From assembly GCA_948794795.1 (NCBI GenBank), contig CAQGLR010000045.1, forward strand, positions 1 to 31,431: a DNA stretch of 31,431 nt, given 5' to 3'. A program made the translations under genes and the position numbers. Shown here one piece after another: positions 16,971-25,557 of the stretch (position 1 is the first letter of the stretch; every line of letters starts with the position of its first letter). A model generated the notes under the pieces. The model searched no databases and was not told the DNA's origin. It saw nothing but the letters and a program-made list of their open reading frames with translations. The DNA comes from an uncultured Lachnospiraceae bacterium (GTDB lineage: Bacteria > Bacillota > Clostridia > Lachnospirales > Lachnospiraceae).

Positions 16971-17066
16971 GCTGTTGCATTAAGTGTAAAGCAGATAATA
17001 TATAGAATATAGCCAGATGGCTTTCCATAACTATATATTACAGGCGTTTTTTCTTAATGTAGCAGC
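16971..17066. ncRNA. Nested-helix structured intergenic element
   Basis: Three concentric helices: 16971-16984 with 17053-17066 (14 pairs, two of them G-U on the plus strand); 16996-17005 with 17031-17040 (10 perfect pairs, AT-only but for one); and an inner AGCC/GGCT hairpin (17011-17014 with 17019-17022). G-U pairing in the outer helix hints at selection on a plus-sense RNA. It lies between the Rpn-like and AlkD-like genes, with no T run after it. A small RNA, mRNA end structure or palindromic repeat are all possible; no known family is recognised. Confidence 0.4.
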
Positions 17067-17168
17067 TTATTTTATATATCAGGGTACCATATATAAATTT
17101 TAATTTTCTAATACAAATTACTAAATCCTGGATATCCAGACAATATATAAAATGGAGGTAATACATAT

Positions 17169-17879
17169 ATGACACAAGAAGAAATTAGAATAATCCTTAA
17201 TAGGATGGCAGAAGAGAAATACAGGCACTTTTCTGCTTCCCTTCTTCCTGGTGTAGATAATATACTGGGAGTAAGGCTTCCTAAACTTAGGATGGTTGCA
17301 AAGAAAATTGCAAAGGAAGACTGGAAATTATGTATGGCATGGAAAGATAAAAAATATTTTGAGGAAACTATGCTGCAGGCTATGGTTCTTGGGTATGCAA
17401 AAGCAGATATTAATGAACTTCTTGCTGGGCTTGCAGGTTTTATACCATATATAGATAACTGGTCTGTTAATGATTCTTTATGTTCTTCATTTAAAGCAGC
17501 AAAACAATACCAGCAGGAGGTATGGGATTTTTTAATGGGATATAAAGACAGCAGCAATGAATTTGAGGCAAGATTTGTAGCTGTTATGCTAAAGACATAT
17601 TATATTAATGATAATTATATAGATAAGACCCTTGAAGTACTTGGAAATATTGATACAACAAAATATTATGCTTCAATGGGCACAGCATGGGCATTTGCAG
17701 ATGCATGGGCAGCTTATAGTACGAAAACAAAAAAGTTCCTTAAAGAACATACGCCTGACAGCACAACATATTACAAAATCCTGCAAAAATGTCTTGAATC
17801 ATATAAAATAAGCATTGAGGACAAAGAATATATAAAAAAAGAAAAAAATCTTTTTAAAATGTCACAAAACCATTTTTAA
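17169..17879 (+). CDS. AlkD-like DNA alkylation repair protein
   Basis: A 236-residue all-helical protein of the AlkD group, HEAT-like-repeat DNA glycosylases that remove bulky or cationic alkylated bases without base flipping. Family features: the GVRLPKLR motif (34-41), the helix pair around DNWSVNDSLCS, and EFEARFVAVMLK. W98, D102 and R135 have about the spacing of the Trp-Asp-Arg catalytic set of Bacillus cereus AlkD, so activity is plausible. Length matches the family. TGGAGGT ends about 10 bases before the ATG. It stands alone between the structured element and the sigma-factor gene. Which lesion it repairs cannot be told. Confidence 0.85.
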   Translation: MTQEEIRIILNRMAEEKYRHFSASLLPGVDNILGVRLPKLRMVAKKIAKEDWKLCMAWKDKKYFEETMLQAMVLGYAKADINELLAGLAGFIPYIDNWSVNDSLCSSFKAAKQYQQEVWDFLMGYKDSSNEFEARFVAVMLKTYYINDNYIDKTLEVLGNIDTTKYYASMGTAWAFADAWAAYSTKTKKFLKEHTPDSTTYYKILQKCLESYKISIEDKEYIKKEKNLFKMSQNHF

Positions 17880-17905
17880 AACAGTTATATATAGTGTAAG
17901 CACAA

Positions 17906-17917
17906 TGTACATGTACA
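17906..17917. promoter_or_regulatory. Perfect 12-bp palindrome before the sigma-factor gene
   Basis: TGTACATGTACA is fully self-complementary and lies 65 bp before the sigma-factor start. It could be an operator; its TACA/TGTA content resembles BlaI/CopY-type sites, a loose similarity only. No clear ECF-type or housekeeping promoter was recognised in the gap. Confidence 0.35.
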
Positions 17918-17981
17918 GTAACAAGGTATGCTGCCTGGTTTTAGACAGTATACTTGCAGGATTATATATGGAGGTGGCATG

Positions 17982-18536
17982 ATGCGCAGTAAAAGGGCAT
18001 CCATAAGATTTATTGAAAATAGTTATAAATTATATGAACAAAAGATGTACCAGGTTGCATACAGTGTACTGCATGACCCAGGGCTGGCCGAGGATGCAGT
18101 ACAAGAAGCTTTTATAAAGCTTATGAAACATAATGTGTATTTTGAAGACCTGGAATCAGATGACTGTAAAAGATATATGATAACAGTTATTAAACATTCT
18201 TCAATAGATATTTATAACAAAAAAAGGAAAGAAAGAGAAATTATATATCTTTCTGATGAAGATGCAGATATAAAATATATACCTGTACAGGATGATAATG
18301 ACGGGGTTAATAATATTGAAGAAATTATTTCCAGTCTGCCTGAAAAGTATTATTTAGTAGTAAACTGTCTTACTGTAAAGAATTTATCAGTAAAGGAAAC
18401 AGCTTTAGAACTGGGGATTACAGAGGCAAATGTAAGGAAAAGATTTGAACGTGCCAAGTTAATATTGAAAAATTTAGTGAAAGGGAGCGGTGAATATGAA
18501 ACAAGAAGCAAATTACATAAACCAGAAGCTGTGTGA
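17982..18536 (+). CDS. ECF-type RNA polymerase sigma factor
   Basis: A 184-residue sigma-70-family factor with only regions 2 and 4, the ECF layout. Region 2 (about 12-80) contains LYEQKMYQVAYSVLHDPGLAEDAVQEAF, here split as LYEQKMYQVAYSVL then DAVQEAFIKL. Region 4 (about 115-165) contains SSLPEKYYLVV, a helix-turn-helix around LSVKETALELGI, and VRKRFERAK. GGAGGT lies six bases before the ATG at 17982; an ATG three bases earlier is too close and an in-frame ATG at 17928 lacks a site. The next gene starts inside its last 41 bases, so the two are translationally coupled. It is probably held inactive by that membrane partner until an outside signal arrives. Confidence 0.88.
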   Translation: MRSKRASIRFIENSYKLYEQKMYQVAYSVLHDPGLAEDAVQEAFIKLMKHNVYFEDLESDDCKRYMITVIKHSSIDIYNKKRKEREIIYLSDEDADIKYIPVQDDNDGVNNIEEIISSLPEKYYLVVNCLTVKNLSVKETALELGITEANVRKRFERAKLILKNLVKGSGEYETRSKLHKPEAV

Positions 18537-19668
18537 TATTTCTATTGAAGAATTTGATGCTTTAGACGGTGTACATGAATTTTCAGAAAAATATAAGGAG
18601 AATAAAAAAGAAATGCTTAGAGAATACCGTAAAAATATTTATAAACCATCCAAAGGAAAATATAAAGCAGCAGTTGCCGCTGTTGTATTAATTATATCTG
18701 CACCTATTGTAACAAATGCTGCAACAAACGGGGAATTTTTTAACAGGATATGGGGAAATAGTGGAAAAGAAAATATAGCTTCCCATAGTGAAGTAGTATA
18801 TGATAAGGAGAAAGGTACATCATATACAGTAACTTATCCACAAAAAGAATATGTAGGAATTAAACCAGAAAAGGCAGAAGAATTAATTGGGGACAGTGTA
18901 TCTTATAAACCTGTTGTTAAAAAGCTTGGGGATACTACATTATCTGTATTGTCAGCAGTTTATGATGGTAATGCTGCAGTTGTGGAATTTACATTGGAGA
19001 AAAAGGGCGGGGTGGATGCACTGGAATACAGCCAGCTTAATAATGAAAGTAAAGGTGCATATTTTTCTGATAATGCAGATTTTTATTTTGATTTTGAGGA
19101 CTGTAATGGAAATATATATGTAGACCTTGATAAATCTACTGGGGATACATTATATTGTTATAATTATATGACAATGGATACATACAATAGCGGGACAAAA
19201 CAGCTTACTCTTAATACATATAAGTATCCATGTACCAGAGGTGAATTATATGCTGCCAGTAATAAGAAATATAAGGAATATATGGCAGAGACAAAAACAA
19301 GCAGCATTAGCATTACAGTAAACAAAGAAGTGCAGAAAACAGAATTTGCCAATAAGGGTGGAGGGGTTGCAGATATTTCCCCATTGTCATTAAAGATTGA
19401 TATGAATACAGGGCTTGGGCTGTCTGAAGAAGAAGCATATGACCCATATAATGCATATTATATATCAGTTAATTATAAAGATGGAACAAAGTATATTGTA
19501 CATGAGCATGAAATGGAAGGTCTTCATTCATGTGACGTAGAAACAGATAATAACAGCTATGCATGTGGTGATACAGAAAATAATCTTACTTTTGTTTTTA
19601 ACCGTCTGGTTGATGTAGATAATGTTGAGTCTGTTACAGTTAATAAAACCAAATATGTTTTAAAGTAA
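18496..19668 (+). CDS. Membrane anti-sigma factor, DUF4179-like
   Basis: A 390-residue single-pass membrane protein. The first 55 residues are cytoplasmic and acidic-helical (IEEFDALDGVHEFSEKY), fit to bind the sigma factor. One TM helix lies at about 58-76 and the remaining 310 residues are outside. The GEFFNRIWG block after the TM and the beta-rich exterior match the DUF4179 proteins that accompany ECF sigma factors in Lachnospiraceae. AAGGGAG sits eight bases before ATG 18496; a GTG at 18490 is too near it. The outer domain is presumably the sensor; its ligand is unknown. A terminator follows, so the operon appears to be just these two genes. Confidence 0.8.
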   Translation: MKQEANYINQKLCDISIEEFDALDGVHEFSEKYKENKKEMLREYRKNIYKPSKGKYKAAVAAVVLIISAPIVTNAATNGEFFNRIWGNSGKENIASHSEVVYDKEKGTSYTVTYPQKEYVGIKPEKAEELIGDSVSYKPVVKKLGDTTLSVLSAVYDGNAAVVEFTLEKKGGVDALEYSQLNNESKGAYFSDNADFYFDFEDCNGNIYVDLDKSTGDTLYCYNYMTMDTYNSGTKQLTLNTYKYPCTRGELYAASNKKYKEYMAETKTSSISITVNKEVQKTEFANKGGGVADISPLSLKIDMNTGLGLSEEEAYDPYNAYYISVNYKDGTKYIVHEHEMEGLHSCDVETDNNSYACGDTENNLTFVFNRLVDVDNVESVTVNKTKYVLK

Positions 19669-19712
19669 ATATACTTTAAAACGGGAATAAATGTAAATTA
19701 TATAAAAATGGA

Positions 19713-19748
19713 AACATAGCAGCATGGTTATTAGCTGCTATGTTTTTT
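19713..19748 (+). terminator. Terminator of the sigma/anti-sigma operon
   Basis: Perfect 11-bp stem AACATAGCAGC (19713-19723) with GCTGCTATGTT (19734-19744), a 10-base loop and a T run to 19748. Confidence 0.92.
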
Positions 19749-19800
19749 ATCTGTGGCTTTAGATATTAACACACAAACAGAATAATTAATTACATTATAC

Positions 19801-19830
19801 TGGACAATTTATAAAATATGGTGGTATAAT
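19801..19830 (+). promoter_or_regulatory. Candidate promoter of the secreted-protein operon
   Basis: TGGACA (19801-19806), 18-bp spacer, TATAAT (19825-19830). The -10 is consensus. It would start a leader of about 200 nt before the TTG-started gene. Confidence 0.5.
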
Positions 19831-19855
19831 TAATTATATATTATAGGAAACATTA

Positions 19856-19888
19856 AAGGGAAGCGGACTATAAACATACGCTTCCCTT
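19856..19888 (+). promoter_or_regulatory. Leader hairpin
   Basis: Perfect 10-bp stem AAGGGAAGCG (19856-19865) with CGCTTCCCTT (19879-19888) and a 13-base loop, about 20 bases after the expected transcription start. No T run follows, so it is not an ordinary terminator. It may stabilise the message or bind a regulator. Confidence 0.5.
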
Positions 19889-19925
19889 ATAAAGTTAAAT
19901 AAAATATTAAAGAGATGTTATAAAT

Positions 19926-20045
19926 ATGGCAGACAAGAGTCCTATTGAAGAGCAAGTAGCCAATGCCTGCTTGCAGGCAATGTGGATTGATGATAGCCGT
20001 ATATTTTTTGTAAGGATTTGGAGGGTAATATATTTTGAGATATAA
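19926..20045 (+). CDS. Possible 39-residue leader or coupled small protein
   Basis: An ATG frame of 39 codons, starting MADKSPIEEQVANACLQAM and ending in an aromatic-rich tail. Its stop overlaps the TTG start of the next gene by 11 bases. The ribosome binding site (AAGAGA) is weak. The sequence looks protein-like but belongs to no family I recognise. It could be a translation-coupling leader, a gene remnant or chance. Confidence 0.35.
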   Translation: MADKSPIEEQVANACLQAMWIDDSRIFFVRIWRVIYFEI

Positions 20046-21723
20046 AAAGATTAAAACTGTTGCTGGGATATCTGTAATAACAGTATTAATGGCAGCAGGT
20101 GTATCAGGTTATACATATGCCAAAGGACTTGTAGATGTCCAAGAAGAAAGTACAATAAATAATATATCTGATGTACGTACAAAAACTGTTAGTAAAAACA
20201 ATGAAGAAGATATTTTAACAGAAAACCAGCTGCTTAAATCTATAAGCAGTATAATGCCAGAAAAAGCAGTGTCAGAGTTTGAAAATAATGGTATATGGAA
20301 CGTGTACCACTATGAAGATTCAGAAACAATAGACCAGAAGACAGATTATACCTTGGCAAATGCAAAGAAAAAAGAAGATATAACATTACAGGCTGGTTTC
20401 AGTTACCAGAAGAATGCGGGTTTTAAAGAGTATAATAATATTCTTACTCATTATTTATTGAAGTGCAGTAAATTTATAGACAAACTGCCAGAAAATAAAA
20501 TTAATAAAGTACAAGCACAAAAACTGGTAATAAATTTTGCCAAAGAGTTTTGCGGGACAGAACTTGTGACACCAGATAAAACATTAAAAGATATATATGG
20601 TGATGAAAATGTTATAAATAATGGGGATTTTATAATTACATCAAGTGATAGTACCCATAAGAAAAATATTTCATATATATATGAAGAACCTGTACCATCT
20701 TCATATAATAAAGATAGTTATGCTTATTTTGAGGATAGCCAGGGGTCTTCTTATCTTGTAGATTTATTACATGGTGTCCTGGCTGAATACCAGTCTTATT
20801 ATAAATCTGGAAGCCAAGGCATGAGTGGTGGCAACAGCAGCTATAAAGCCCATAACCCTGTATATGCAGACATAACAGGTGATGGCAAAGATGAAATAAT
20901 AACTGTTGACAGTGTTGCTATACAGAAAGGCACTTTAGCAGAAGGCCAGAAAGCAGTAAAAATAGTTTCTGGAAGTTCAGGAAAAGAAATTTACCATCTT
21001 GATAATTATGATATAAACAGCCAGGTGCATGCCGGCTGGATGGGACTTTATAAATATAAAACGGAAAAAAGCAAAAGGAATTATTTAAAAAGAAAAGAAT
21101 ATTTATTAAGCTGGAAGCCTTCATGTTACCAGGATATATGTGATTTTGAATGGAAATTATTTTATATTAATGAGGATGGAAGAGTAAAAACAGCTGACAA
21201 GGGCACATTATCTTTTGATATTAACCGTCCTTTAGGTATTTCAAATTTTGAAGTAAAAGAGTATTATAAATATTTTAATAATATGCTTAAAAATTCTGAA
21301 TTAATTGCAGATACAATTCCAGAAAATGAATATGGTTATGTATCGGACCAAGACGGGGTTCTCAAGGTTAATCCATCAAAACTTGTAAAACAGATTAATT
21401 ATATGAAAAAGCAGAAAGCAGATGAAAAGTCCTTTTCTAAAAAGGAAATTGCCAATGCTAAAAAAGCAGTTAAAAAATATGTAAAAAATAATAAAAAAGG
21501 CTGTACATTAAAAAAATTGTGGTATGATGAAGGTTTGTACCAGCGGTATGAAAAACAGTATAAAAAAAGGTTTGGTACAGATTATGTTATAGTATTAGTA
21601 TCTGATTTATATGCTGGTGAAGATGCTGGCAATTCATTTGAAAAGGGTGTTTATAGCAAATGTAAATGGATATTGGCAAGAAATAAGAATTCAAAATGGA
21701 AAGTTAAAGGCAGTGGATATTAA
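20035..21723 (+). CDS. Secreted FG-GAP/VCBS-like protein of unknown function
   Basis: A 562-residue exported protein. The N-terminus has a basic start and a hydrophobic core (about 8-28) ending near YAKG, a signal peptide or anchor. One calcium-loop motif, DITGDGKDEIIT, lies near 280, as in FG-GAP/VCBS propeller blades. The C-terminal 95 residues (KKAVKKYVKNNKKGCTLKKL onward, with DYVIVLVSDL and a CKWILAR strand) resemble DUF4829-type domains. The start is TTG at 20035: GGAGGG lies nine bases ahead and no ATG gives a complete signal peptide. The small gene 14 bp downstream is co-transcribed. No enzymatic motif is seen. Confidence 0.72.
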   Translation: MRYKKIKTVAGISVITVLMAAGVSGYTYAKGLVDVQEESTINNISDVRTKTVSKNNEEDILTENQLLKSISSIMPEKAVSEFENNGIWNVYHYEDSETIDQKTDYTLANAKKKEDITLQAGFSYQKNAGFKEYNNILTHYLLKCSKFIDKLPENKINKVQAQKLVINFAKEFCGTELVTPDKTLKDIYGDENVINNGDFIITSSDSTHKKNISYIYEEPVPSSYNKDSYAYFEDSQGSSYLVDLLHGVLAEYQSYYKSGSQGMSGGNSSYKAHNPVYADITGDGKDEIITVDSVAIQKGTLAEGQKAVKIVSGSSGKEIYHLDNYDINSQVHAGWMGLYKYKTEKSKRNYLKRKEYLLSWKPSCYQDICDFEWKLFYINEDGRVKTADKGTLSFDINRPLGISNFEVKEYYKYFNNMLKNSELIADTIPENEYGYVSDQDGVLKVNPSKLVKQINYMKKQKADEKSFSKKEIANAKKAVKKYVKNNKKGCTLKKLWYDEGLYQRYEKQYKKRFGTDYVIVLVSDLYAGEDAGNSFEKGVYSKCKWILARNKNSKWKVKGSGY

Positions 21724-21737
21724 TTGGAGGAAAATAT

Positions 21738-22067
21738 ATGCAGACAATTATTATTTTATTAGATCCATCAAAACTTGAAAATCCTGATTTGGATTTACGT
21801 TATAATATTCCAGACCGTATTGAGGAAATATCAGATGGCCGTATTGAGGATAATGGTTATGATTATATTGAAACTGGCGGCCGTGATGATATTCTTGGAA
21901 TATGGCTTAGAACAAAATCAGCAGATAAAAGTTATCCTGTTATAATAAAATTATTCCAGGAAGAGAAATTTCTTGGGAATGACTTATCTTTGTCAGCAGA
22001 AATATATATTTCTGGAAAAGAATCAGAGAAAAAACTGGAGAATTGTACAAAAGTGTTCCCTGGTTAG
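21738..22067 (+). CDS. Small acidic protein, unknown function
   Basis: A 109-residue acidic protein without signal peptide or TM segment, preceded by TTGGAGGA at normal spacing. It begins with a beta strand (MQTIIILLDP) and then PDLDLRYNIPDRIEEIS, NGYDYIE and ILGIWLRT. It appears to be a compact alpha/beta domain that I recall as an uncharacterised family in related bacteria, without a function. Its position after a secreted protein, with cytoplasmic location and acidity, would suit an immunity-type partner, but nothing in the upstream gene looks like a toxin. A terminator follows. Confidence 0.7.
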   Translation: MQTIIILLDPSKLENPDLDLRYNIPDRIEEISDGRIEDNGYDYIETGGRDDILGIWLRTKSADKSYPVIIKLFQEEKFLGNDLSLSAEIYISGKESEKKLENCTKVFPG

Positions 22068-22110
22068 ATTTTTAATAATATTAATGCGGATATAAAACCT
22101 GGTATAAAGT

Positions 22111-22150
22111 TCTGGGACACCATCTATAAGGATAGTGTCCCAGATATTTT
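22111..22150 (+). terminator. Terminator of the secreted-protein operon
   Basis: Perfect 10-bp stem TCTGGGACAC (22111-22120) with GTGTCCCAGA (22135-22144) and a T-rich tail. A further hairpin (22203-22212 with 22226-22235) brackets the stop codon of the opposite GH5 gene and may help end that transcript, though its U tail is poor. Confidence 0.85.
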
Positions 22151-22215
22151 ACTTTTTATTAACCAGTTAAATATTATATAATTTATTTTATCCGGATATT
22201 TTCATATAAGAAATA

Positions 22216-25200
22216 TTATTTAAAGTTCTTATATGATGTTTTATTTAACAGGTTTTTATTAGCTTTCTTTGCAGTACCTTTTACAGTAATATTCTTTGTG
22301 CATCCTTTAAATGAGTCTTTAGCTGCTTTAGAAAGTTTGGCTTTTAATGTAAGGCTTGTTAATTTCTTGCAGTTGGCAAATGCCTGGCTTGGAATTTCTT
22401 TAATTTTCTTATTTAAAGTAATTGATGTTGCATTTGCACCACTGAATGCTTTCTTTCCAATAGAGTTAATTGTGTAATATTCATCATCACTGCCTGTTGC
22501 AGTTGCAGGGACTGTAAGTTTCTTTGCTTTCAGGCCTTTCTTAGATAATCCTGTGAGTGCAACAGTCCCGTCTGTTGAAGCAGTTGCTGCCTTTGTAACT
22601 TTATACTTATAATTTCCAGAAGTGAAAGTAGCACCTTTCTTAAGCTTTTTAGCTTCTGCCTCTGTTTGCTTATCTGGGTCTTCTGGTTCATCTGTACTTG
22701 TATCAGAAATCTTTTTGCCTGTTTCAGGATTGATGTATTCACCACTTTCAATCTCTATGAGTGCTTTGCCTAAACCATTAATCTTGAAAGTGATTTCTAT
22801 GCTCTTTGCTGGCATTTTAAGTTTTTCATTTATATTTAAGTCTGCTAATGGATACTCATCTTTGCCATAAACATTGATAAGCATAAAGTTATAATATTTG
22901 TCATCACTCTTTGCAATAAGGTTAAATGGAGCGTCTGTAACTGCTGTGCCATCCATTTTAATAACTGTATCTGTAACAGTAATATCAGGATAGAGGCTCT
23001 TTTCTATATCTGTAGCTACGCTAAGCATTTTAAATGAATTAGCTCCTGAAAGGTCGATTCCATCAATAGCAACTGTGTATTCACCATCTGCTGAAACATA
23101 TACATCTGTAACTTTAGCTGTAGTAGCTTCATTACCTGCCGCCTGGACATATTCCCAGCTGTGTGCATTATTTGAAAGAGTACGCTGTGGCTGGTAAGCG
23201 TTACGGTAATCCCATGTAGCTGTCTGGTAAGAAATATATGCATGGATACCTGGCTTGCCCCATACAGCAGCATCAAGATAGCTTGGTACTTTAACAGCAT
23301 TAGCAGGGGCATCAGAAATCTTTTTGCCTGTTTCCTGGTTAATATATTCTCCACTTTCAATATCTGAAAGAGCTTTGCTTAAACCATTGATTTTAAATGT
23401 AATTTCCATGCTCTTTGCTGGCATTTTAAGTTTCTCATTTGTATTTAAGTCTGCTAATGGATACTCATCTTTGCCATAAACATTAACAAGCATAAAGTTA
23501 TAATATTTGTCATCAGTTTTTGCAATAAGGTTAAATGGAGCATCTGTAACAGCTTCACCATCCATCTTAATAACAGTGTCTGTAACAGTAATATCAGGAT
23601 AGAGGCTCTTTTCTATATCTGTAGCTACACTAAGCATTTTAAATGAGTTAGCTCCTGAAAGGTCAATTCCATCAATAGCAACTGTATATTCACCATCTGC
23701 TGTAATATGTACATCTGTTACTTTTGTAGAAGATGTAACCTCTGTACCAGCTGCCTGGATATATTCCCAGCTATGTGCATTGTTTGAAAGAGTGCGTTTT
23801 GGCTGGTAAGCATTGCGGTAATCCCATGTAGCTGTCTGGTAAGAAATATATGCATGGATACCAGGAGTTCCCCATAAAACACCATCAAGGTAGTCTGGTA
23901 CTTCTGCTGCAGTTACATTTGTACTTGGTGCTGCACCGCCTGTTTCCCTGTCTGCACTTGTGTCACCATTTGTACCATTTATTGTATTAAGGAAAATAGC
24001 AATATCTTTGTAATTAAGTTTAAGGTTTGTACGGTCAAATAAAGCTCCTGTTTCCCAGAGAAGTGGTACAGCATGGTATTTTGCTGCTTCTTTAAATGTA
24101 TCATAGAACCACTGTGTTACACTTCCTGTAACGCTTGAAGGGTTGCAGACACCACATTCACCTATGATAACTGCATATCCTGCATCACTGAACTTCTGTA
24201 ATTCCTGGAAATATTTCTTAGTTGCTTCCTGGTCTGCAACAGTGTAGTCACCGCCGCCATTTTCAAGGCAGAAATCACCTGGTGTATAATAATGCACAGA
24301 AAGGAAAAGTTTGTTCTTGCCATTTTCTGCAATATCTGTTGGCATAATAAACTTTTCATTGGCAGTGCTTGATATATCTGTATTATATCCTGGTATTAAC
24401 AGGTGCCTGTTAGTATTATTGCCGCCTGATGCACGTACAATATCTACAAACTTCTGGTTAATCTTGTTAGTAGTATCATATAATTCATCAGTTTTTAAAT
24501 TGCCACTTACTACCTGGATATCAGGACCTGCATTATCAGGTTTAGCATATCCTTTTGCAGGACCGTTTACACAGATACCATCATTGAGGCGCTCGCCAAG
24601 TTCTTCATTAGCACCTTCAAATATAAGGTGGTCTGAATAGTTTTTAAAACGTTCACAAATCTGTGTCCAGTATTTTTCATACCTGGTCCATGCATTTTTA
24701 CGTGTTTCCTCATCAGTTACTTTGTTGCCATCAGCGTCTTTCTTACATGCACCGAACTGGCCCCACCACTGGTTATCCCAATGGTCATTAATAACAACAT
24801 ACATACCGTTGTCAAGTGCATAATTTACAACTTCTTCAACCCTGTCAAGCATATCCCCGCGGATTGTATATGTACCGTCATCAATATCACCATTTGACCA
24901 TGCTACAGGGATACGTATAGTATTGATTCCATATGTATGCAGGAAATCAATATATTCACGCGTGGTTACTGGCTGGCTCCATGCTGTATCATAGCCTGTT
25001 CCTTTGACATTTTTCTTATTTTCTATTGCCTGTACTGCTTCCATGGTATTTCCAAGATTGATACCCATGCCCATTTCTGTGTCTGCCAGCTGCTGTGCAG
25101 TCATTTCTTTACGCATAGTACCATTATCTTTTACTGTAATTGTACTGCCATTGGAAAGTTTAACAGAATGTCCGTCACCAATATTGGATTTATCATTCCA

Positions 25201-25374
25201 TTTCATGCGTATATCAATATCTTCTGCGCCCAGAATTTTACTAAGTACGGTAGTGCTGCCGTCTGCTGCTTCTGCTTTTATGCTTCCTGCCATGGTAAAA
25301 ATACCACCAGCTGGTACAGCAAGCGAAAAGGACAGCAGGCCAGCTAAAACCTTTTTGTGTAATCCTTTTTTCAT
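22216..25374 (-). CDS. Large modular secreted GH5 glucanase
   Basis: A 1052-residue exported glycosidase, probably an endo-beta-glucanase. Parts: signal peptide (1 to about 37); short beta-rich lead (38-90); GH5 barrel (about 95-470) with GINLGNTMEA, TIRIPVAW, DHWDNQWWG, acid/base E257 in EGANEELG, HYY near 361 and nucleophile E406 in IIGECG; then two near-identical modules of about 195 residues (493-688 and 697-892), each starting with an aromatic-rich HAYISYQTATWDYRN block; then a Lys-rich BspA-like leucine-rich domain (about 912-1052). The modules are likely carbohydrate-binding, family not recognised. The tail may mediate surface attachment. There is no dockerin. AAGGAGGAAATTTC precedes the ATG. 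Subfamily is unsure; a GH5_4-like xyloglucanase/glucanase or related group is possible. Confidence 0.9.
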   Translation of the reverse strand: MKKGLHKKVLAGLLSFSLAVPAGGIFTMAGSIKAEAADGSTTVLSKILGAEDIDIRMKWNDKSNIGDGHSVKLSNGSTITVKDNGTMRKEMTAQQLADTEMGMGINLGNTMEAVQAIENKKNVKGTGYDTAWSQPVTTREYIDFLHTYGINTIRIPVAWSNGDIDDGTYTIRGDMLDRVEEVVNYALDNGMYVVINDHWDNQWWGQFGACKKDADGNKVTDEETRKNAWTRYEKYWTQICERFKNYSDHLIFEGANEELGERLNDGICVNGPAKGYAKPDNAGPDIQVVSGNLKTDELYDTTNKINQKFVDIVRASGGNNTNRHLLIPGYNTDISSTANEKFIMPTDIAENGKNKLFLSVHYYTPGDFCLENGGGDYTVADQEATKKYFQELQKFSDAGYAVIIGECGVCNPSSVTGSVTQWFYDTFKEAAKYHAVPLLWETGALFDRTNLKLNYKDIAIFLNTINGTNGDTSADRETGGAAPSTNVTAAEVPDYLDGVLWGTPGIHAYISYQTATWDYRNAYQPKRTLSNNAHSWEYIQAAGTEVTSSTKVTDVHITADGEYTVAIDGIDLSGANSFKMLSVATDIEKSLYPDITVTDTVIKMDGEAVTDAPFNLIAKTDDKYYNFMLVNVYGKDEYPLADLNTNEKLKMPAKSMEITFKINGLSKALSDIESGEYINQETGKKISDAPANAVKVPSYLDAAVWGKPGIHAYISYQTATWDYRNAYQPQRTLSNNAHSWEYVQAAGNEATTAKVTDVYVSADGEYTVAIDGIDLSGANSFKMLSVATDIEKSLYPDITVTDTVIKMDGTAVTDAPFNLIAKSDDKYYNFMLINVYGKDEYPLADLNINEKLKMPAKSIEITFKINGLGKALIEIESGEYINPETGKKISDTSTDEPEDPDKQTEAEAKKLKKGATFTSGNYKYKVTKAATASTDGTVALTGLSKKGLKAKKLTVPATATGSDDEYYTINSIGKKAFSGANATSITLNKKIKEIPSQAFANCKKLTSLTLKAKLSKAAKDSFKGCTKNITVKGTAKKANKNLLNKTSYKNFK
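22701..23898 (-). repeat. Tandem duplication of a ~610-bp module in the GH5 gene
   Basis: Two direct copies with a period of 609 to 612 bases encode residues 493-688 and 697-892. They differ by one codon in length (in the TEVTSSTKV/NEATTAKV segment) and by scattered substitutions; long stretches of protein are identical. The synonymous similarity indicates recent duplication or gene conversion. Confidence 0.93.
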
Positions 25375-25410
25375 GAAATTTCCTCCTTGTTTTTGTTTTG
25401 TATATTACTT

Positions 25411-25447
25411 ATAAACCACCGTGCATTTACATGCTTGGTTTATTATA
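25411..25447 (-). promoter_or_regulatory. Operator-like palindrome overlapping the GH5 promoter
   Basis: On the minus strand a TATAAT -10 box (25442-25447) abuts a dyad: ATAAACCA (25411-25418) with TGGTTTAT (25436-25443), plus inner GCAT/ATGC. No good -35 lies at the proper distance. A dyad over the -10 and start site is the classical place for a sugar-responsive repressor. The identity of the regulator is unknown. Confidence 0.45.
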
Positions 25448-25557
25448 CAATAAACTAACAGAATATTTTACATGAATAATTCTGGCTAAAAAGCTTTAAT
25501 TTTTCGTCATATTAAATATGCAAATTTAACAAAAGGCTAAAAATGTATTATATAAAT

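Noticed and set aside
592..25374. Cellulosome component cluster
   Set aside because: No dockerin or cohesin motif is visible in any of the secreted glycosidases or the CotH protein.
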